Of a stretch of DNA of 35,564 nucleotides, positions 33,760 through 35,564 are shown piece by piece. The translations under genes were made by a program, and so were the position numbers. Source of the DNA: Acidobacteriota bacterium (GTDB lineage: Bacteria > Acidobacteriota > Terriglobia > UBA7540). The notes under the pieces are model-generated. The model saw only the letters and a program-made list of their open reading frames with translations. It was not told where the DNA came from and searched no databases. The stretch's first letter is position 1, and every line of letters begins with the position of its first letter. The DNA lies in NCBI GenBank assembly GCA_021787735.1, contig JAJYLL010000049.1:1-35564 (forward strand), read 5' to 3'.

Positions 33760-35367
33760 TCAACGCCACTCCCACTGTAGGAAGCCCGGCTGCACGTCCA
33801 CCATGGCGTTGGCAATCAACTCAACCAGACCTCCGTAAAGTATCCGGTGCTTCTCCCAAAGGTCGTAGTAGGCAAACATGTCCCGGAACTGCCCCTTACA
33901 GTTGCTGCAGGGGGCACAGACGTACTTCGGAATTGAGGGATCGAGGCAATCTTCAAAGACATTCAGGACCTGCTCAAGTTTCTTTCGACCGGACACCTTG
34001 AAGCGCCAATCGGGGAAGTTGTTCCCGCTCATAATTGCAAAGCCACTGCCACCGCCACAGCAATAGTTCTGTACGCCATGGGGTTCCATCTCCCTGAACT
34101 GTGGACACAGTCTGCGCAGGATCTCGCGCTGTGGCTCGACAATTCCCATGAGTCTCACCAGGTTGCAGGGGTCATGGAGCGTCACGGGAAAATCATTACG
34201 GGAAGGATCGAACTTGAGCTTTCCATTCATGACGATATCGCGCAGGAGCGTCATAGAGCTTTCACGCGGAATGTTCAAATCGCCAGTGAGAACGCGGTCC
34301 GCGATCACGGTCAGGGCCTTGTGGGCATGGCCGCATTCACCGAGGACGATTTTCTTGACTTTGAGTTTTCGAGCAGCTTCGGCGTGTTTAATTGCCACCC
34401 GCGCAAATTGGGCGTCGTCGTAAAACACCCCGTAGTTGATGGAGTCATAGCCGGCCAGCTCAGACGACAGGGTCCAGGAAATTCCGGCAGCGTTCAGGAT
34501 GAGAGCGAACGCACCGGGGTTTTCAGGCCACGCCACAATTTCTCCGGCATTGTGGATCAACAAGATGTCGGCACCCTCCACATCCCATGGGGTCTTCACT
34601 TCGATCCCGGACCGCTCGCTGGTGTCCTCATCAATGAACTCAACGTTGTCCTTGACAGCCGCAGCATTCATACCAGTGGAGGAGCCGACCTTAAGCTGCA
34701 GCATGGACCCTTTGTCATGGAGCTCCTTGGCGGTAATCCCCATCTCCTGGCTGAAAAGCTTGCGCAATTCACGAGCTACCAGACCGTTATCGGCTCCGAT
34801 GGGACAGGCCTGTGCGCAGCGCCGGCAAAGGTTGCAACGGTAGGAAAGCTCGACCAACCTGGCCACGAGAGGCCAGTTCAACTGGATATCGCCGTGCTGC
34901 CAGGCAGAAAGCAGGCCCCCACCCTTGACGTACTTGAAATAGAGGCGACGCACGATTTCGGTACGGAAAGTGGGGCGGTAGAGTTCATTCCGCCCGCTTG
35001 CCTCAAAAATATGACAAGCGTCCGAGCAGGTCTGGCACTTCGTGCAGTGCTCCATTGTCAGCACGAGCGGCTGCAGAAATGTCCAGTTGTTTTCGCGATT
35101 GAAGAGTTTCTCCAGACCCGACAGGAATTTCCCGACCAACTCCTTCTCCTCCTCCCGGGTCTTGGGCTGGGGTAGATTAACAACGCAAGTGTCATCCAGG
35201 AAGCACTCACAGCTCTCAACGACCTGAGGGGAAAGAGGCGCCAGACCGGCCTGTTCCTGGGGATTGTCCAGCGGGGGCGGCAACGGCATTAAGTCCTTGC
35301 CTTCAAGATGGATCAGAGGCTCCTTGACCGGCATGGACATGTCCGAAAGCTTGATCTTCTTTTTCAT
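33760..35367 (-). CDS. HdrD/TmcB-like iron-sulfur protein with CCG domain
   Basis: A 535-residue cytoplasmic protein related to the 29272-30780 protein but with a longer N-terminus holding three more cysteines (Cys53, 55, 61). Two ferredoxin motifs follow: Cys108-111-114-118 and Cys178-181-184-188. The CCG part shows Cys345 in GECGHAHK, Cys401 in HDPCNLVR, Cys436-437 in YCCGGGSG and Cys484-487-490 in CAPCSNCK. It is expected to bind noncubane clusters and act in thiol/disulfide electron transfer, like TmcB, HmcF or DsrK. Its ATG overlaps the stop codon of the gene upstream (35364-35367). The kinase gene follows 109 bases downstream. Confidence 0.85.
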   Translation of the reverse strand: MKKKIKLSDMSMPVKEPLIHLEGKDLMPLPPPLDNPQEQAGLAPLSPQVVESCECFLDDTCVVNLPQPKTREEEKELVGKFLSGLEKLFNRENNWTFLQPLVLTMEHCTKCQTCSDACHIFEASGRNELYRPTFRTEIVRRLYFKYVKGGGLLSAWQHGDIQLNWPLVARLVELSYRCNLCRRCAQACPIGADNGLVARELRKLFSQEMGITAKELHDKGSMLQLKVGSSTGMNAAAVKDNVEFIDEDTSERSGIEVKTPWDVEGADILLIHNAGEIVAWPENPGAFALILNAAGISWTLSSELAGYDSINYGVFYDDAQFARVAIKHAEAARKLKVKKIVLGECGHAHKALTVIADRVLTGDLNIPRESSMTLLRDIVMNGKLKFDPSRNDFPVTLHDPCNLVRLMGIVEPQREILRRLCPQFREMEPHGVQNYCCGGGSGFAIMSGNNFPDWRFKVSGRKKLEQVLNVFEDCLDPSIPKYVCAPCSNCKGQFRDMFAYYDLWEKHRILYGGLVELIANAMVDVQPGFLQWEWR

Positions 35368-35564
35368 TTTCTACCGCCTTGTGCCGGATTGGTGGTCGCG
35401 ATGTCTACCCACGTCTTGACACCGTCCCCAGCCACGTGGGGCGCGTTCCAGGTCGGCCGGTAGGTCAAACACTCCGCCAGCTTTGCTTCCAGCTTGCTGT
35501 CTTTCCAATTCGGCTTGTCACTCCAGCGCACGGAGTGATAGGTAAAATACTTCGCGATGAAATG
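35364..35564 (-). CDS. C-terminal 66 residues of an unidentified protein (cut by window edge)
   Basis: The minus-strand frame is open from the window end to a TGA at 35364-35366 that overlaps the next gene's ATG. The visible end reads HFIAKYFTYHSVRWSDKPNW and later WNAPHVAGDGVKTWVDIA, rich in Trp, Tyr and His, with no cysteine motif (one Cys only). The four-base overlap with the HdrD-like gene indicates one operon. In the Tmc complexes of sulfate reducers a tryptophan-rich subunit TmcD is encoded beside TmcB, and this could be such a protein, but the match cannot be shown from 66 residues. Confidence 0.6.
   Translation of the reverse strand, partial: HFIAKYFTYHSVRWSDKPNWKDSKLEAKLAECLTYRPTWNAPHVAGDGVKTWVDIATTNPAQGGRK

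Noticed and set aside
34078..35175. A 365-codon plus-strand frame
   Set aside because: It is the antisense shadow of the HdrD-like gene, whose cysteine motifs are unambiguous on the minus strand.
1..35564. CRISPR arrays or tandem repeats
   Set aside because: No regularly spaced direct repeats were seen anywhere in the window.

Overview
The window looks like a chromosomal piece from a GC-rich bacterium, most likely an acidobacterium. The main reasons are a very large Oar-like TonB-dependent receptor with an N-terminal carboxypeptidase-regulatory fold, secreted GH42 and GH39 glycosidases, and a set of dissimilatory sulfur genes. The taxon is an inference; no rRNA or other marker gene is present. 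No tRNA, rRNA or CRISPR array was seen.

Left part (about 1-16150): carbohydrate scavenging and housekeeping. A truncated IS630-type transposase sits at the left edge. It is followed by a Tat-exported amidohydrolase and the 1143-residue TonB-dependent receptor on the minus strand, then an 821-base AT-richer gap. On the plus strand come a SIS-domain protein, a GH42 glycosidase, an ABC exporter pair (NatA/NatB type), a ROK-family protein with a degenerate zinc motif, and an MFS transporter. The MFS gene meets a minus-strand coproporphyrin/protoheme ferrochelatase tail to tail. A GH39-like secreted glycosidase follows.

Transition (16150-17420): a di-iron Ric/YtfE protein for repair of nitrosative damage, with an FNR/DNR-like palindrome upstream, then a gap between convergent genes.

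Right part (17422-35564): one long minus-strand run of sulfur energy metabolism genes. In transcription order: the tail of an unidentified protein; an HdrD-like CCG iron-sulfur protein; a cytoplasmic PAS histidine kinase with cysteine-rich PAS domains; two receiver-only response regulators; a second HdrD-like protein; a NarI/DsrM-like cytochrome b; a 16-cysteine ferredoxin; an NrfD-type membrane protein fused to a hexaheme cytochrome c; sulfate adenylyltransferase; three TauE/SafE sulfite-exporter paralogues interleaved with a DUF1634 protein and two paralogous P-loop kinase-BON proteins; an OsmC protein; and two siroheme genes. Several junctions are ATGA overlaps, which supports operon structure. 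The redox genes together contain every module of an Hmc/DsrMKJOP-type transmembrane complex that links periplasmic cytochrome c, the quinone pool and cytoplasmic thiol/disulfide chemistry. Sat would activate sulfate (or release it from APS in the oxidative direction), the TauE proteins would move sulfite or related anions, and siroheme would serve a dissimilatory sulfite reductase. aprAB, qmo and dsrAB are not in the window, so whether the pathway is reductive or oxidative cannot be decided here.

The most novel-looking part is the duplicated [TauE/SafE + P-loop kinase-BON] module downstream of sat. Next are the NrfD-hexaheme fusion and the cysteine-PAS two-component system embedded in the electron-transfer operon.
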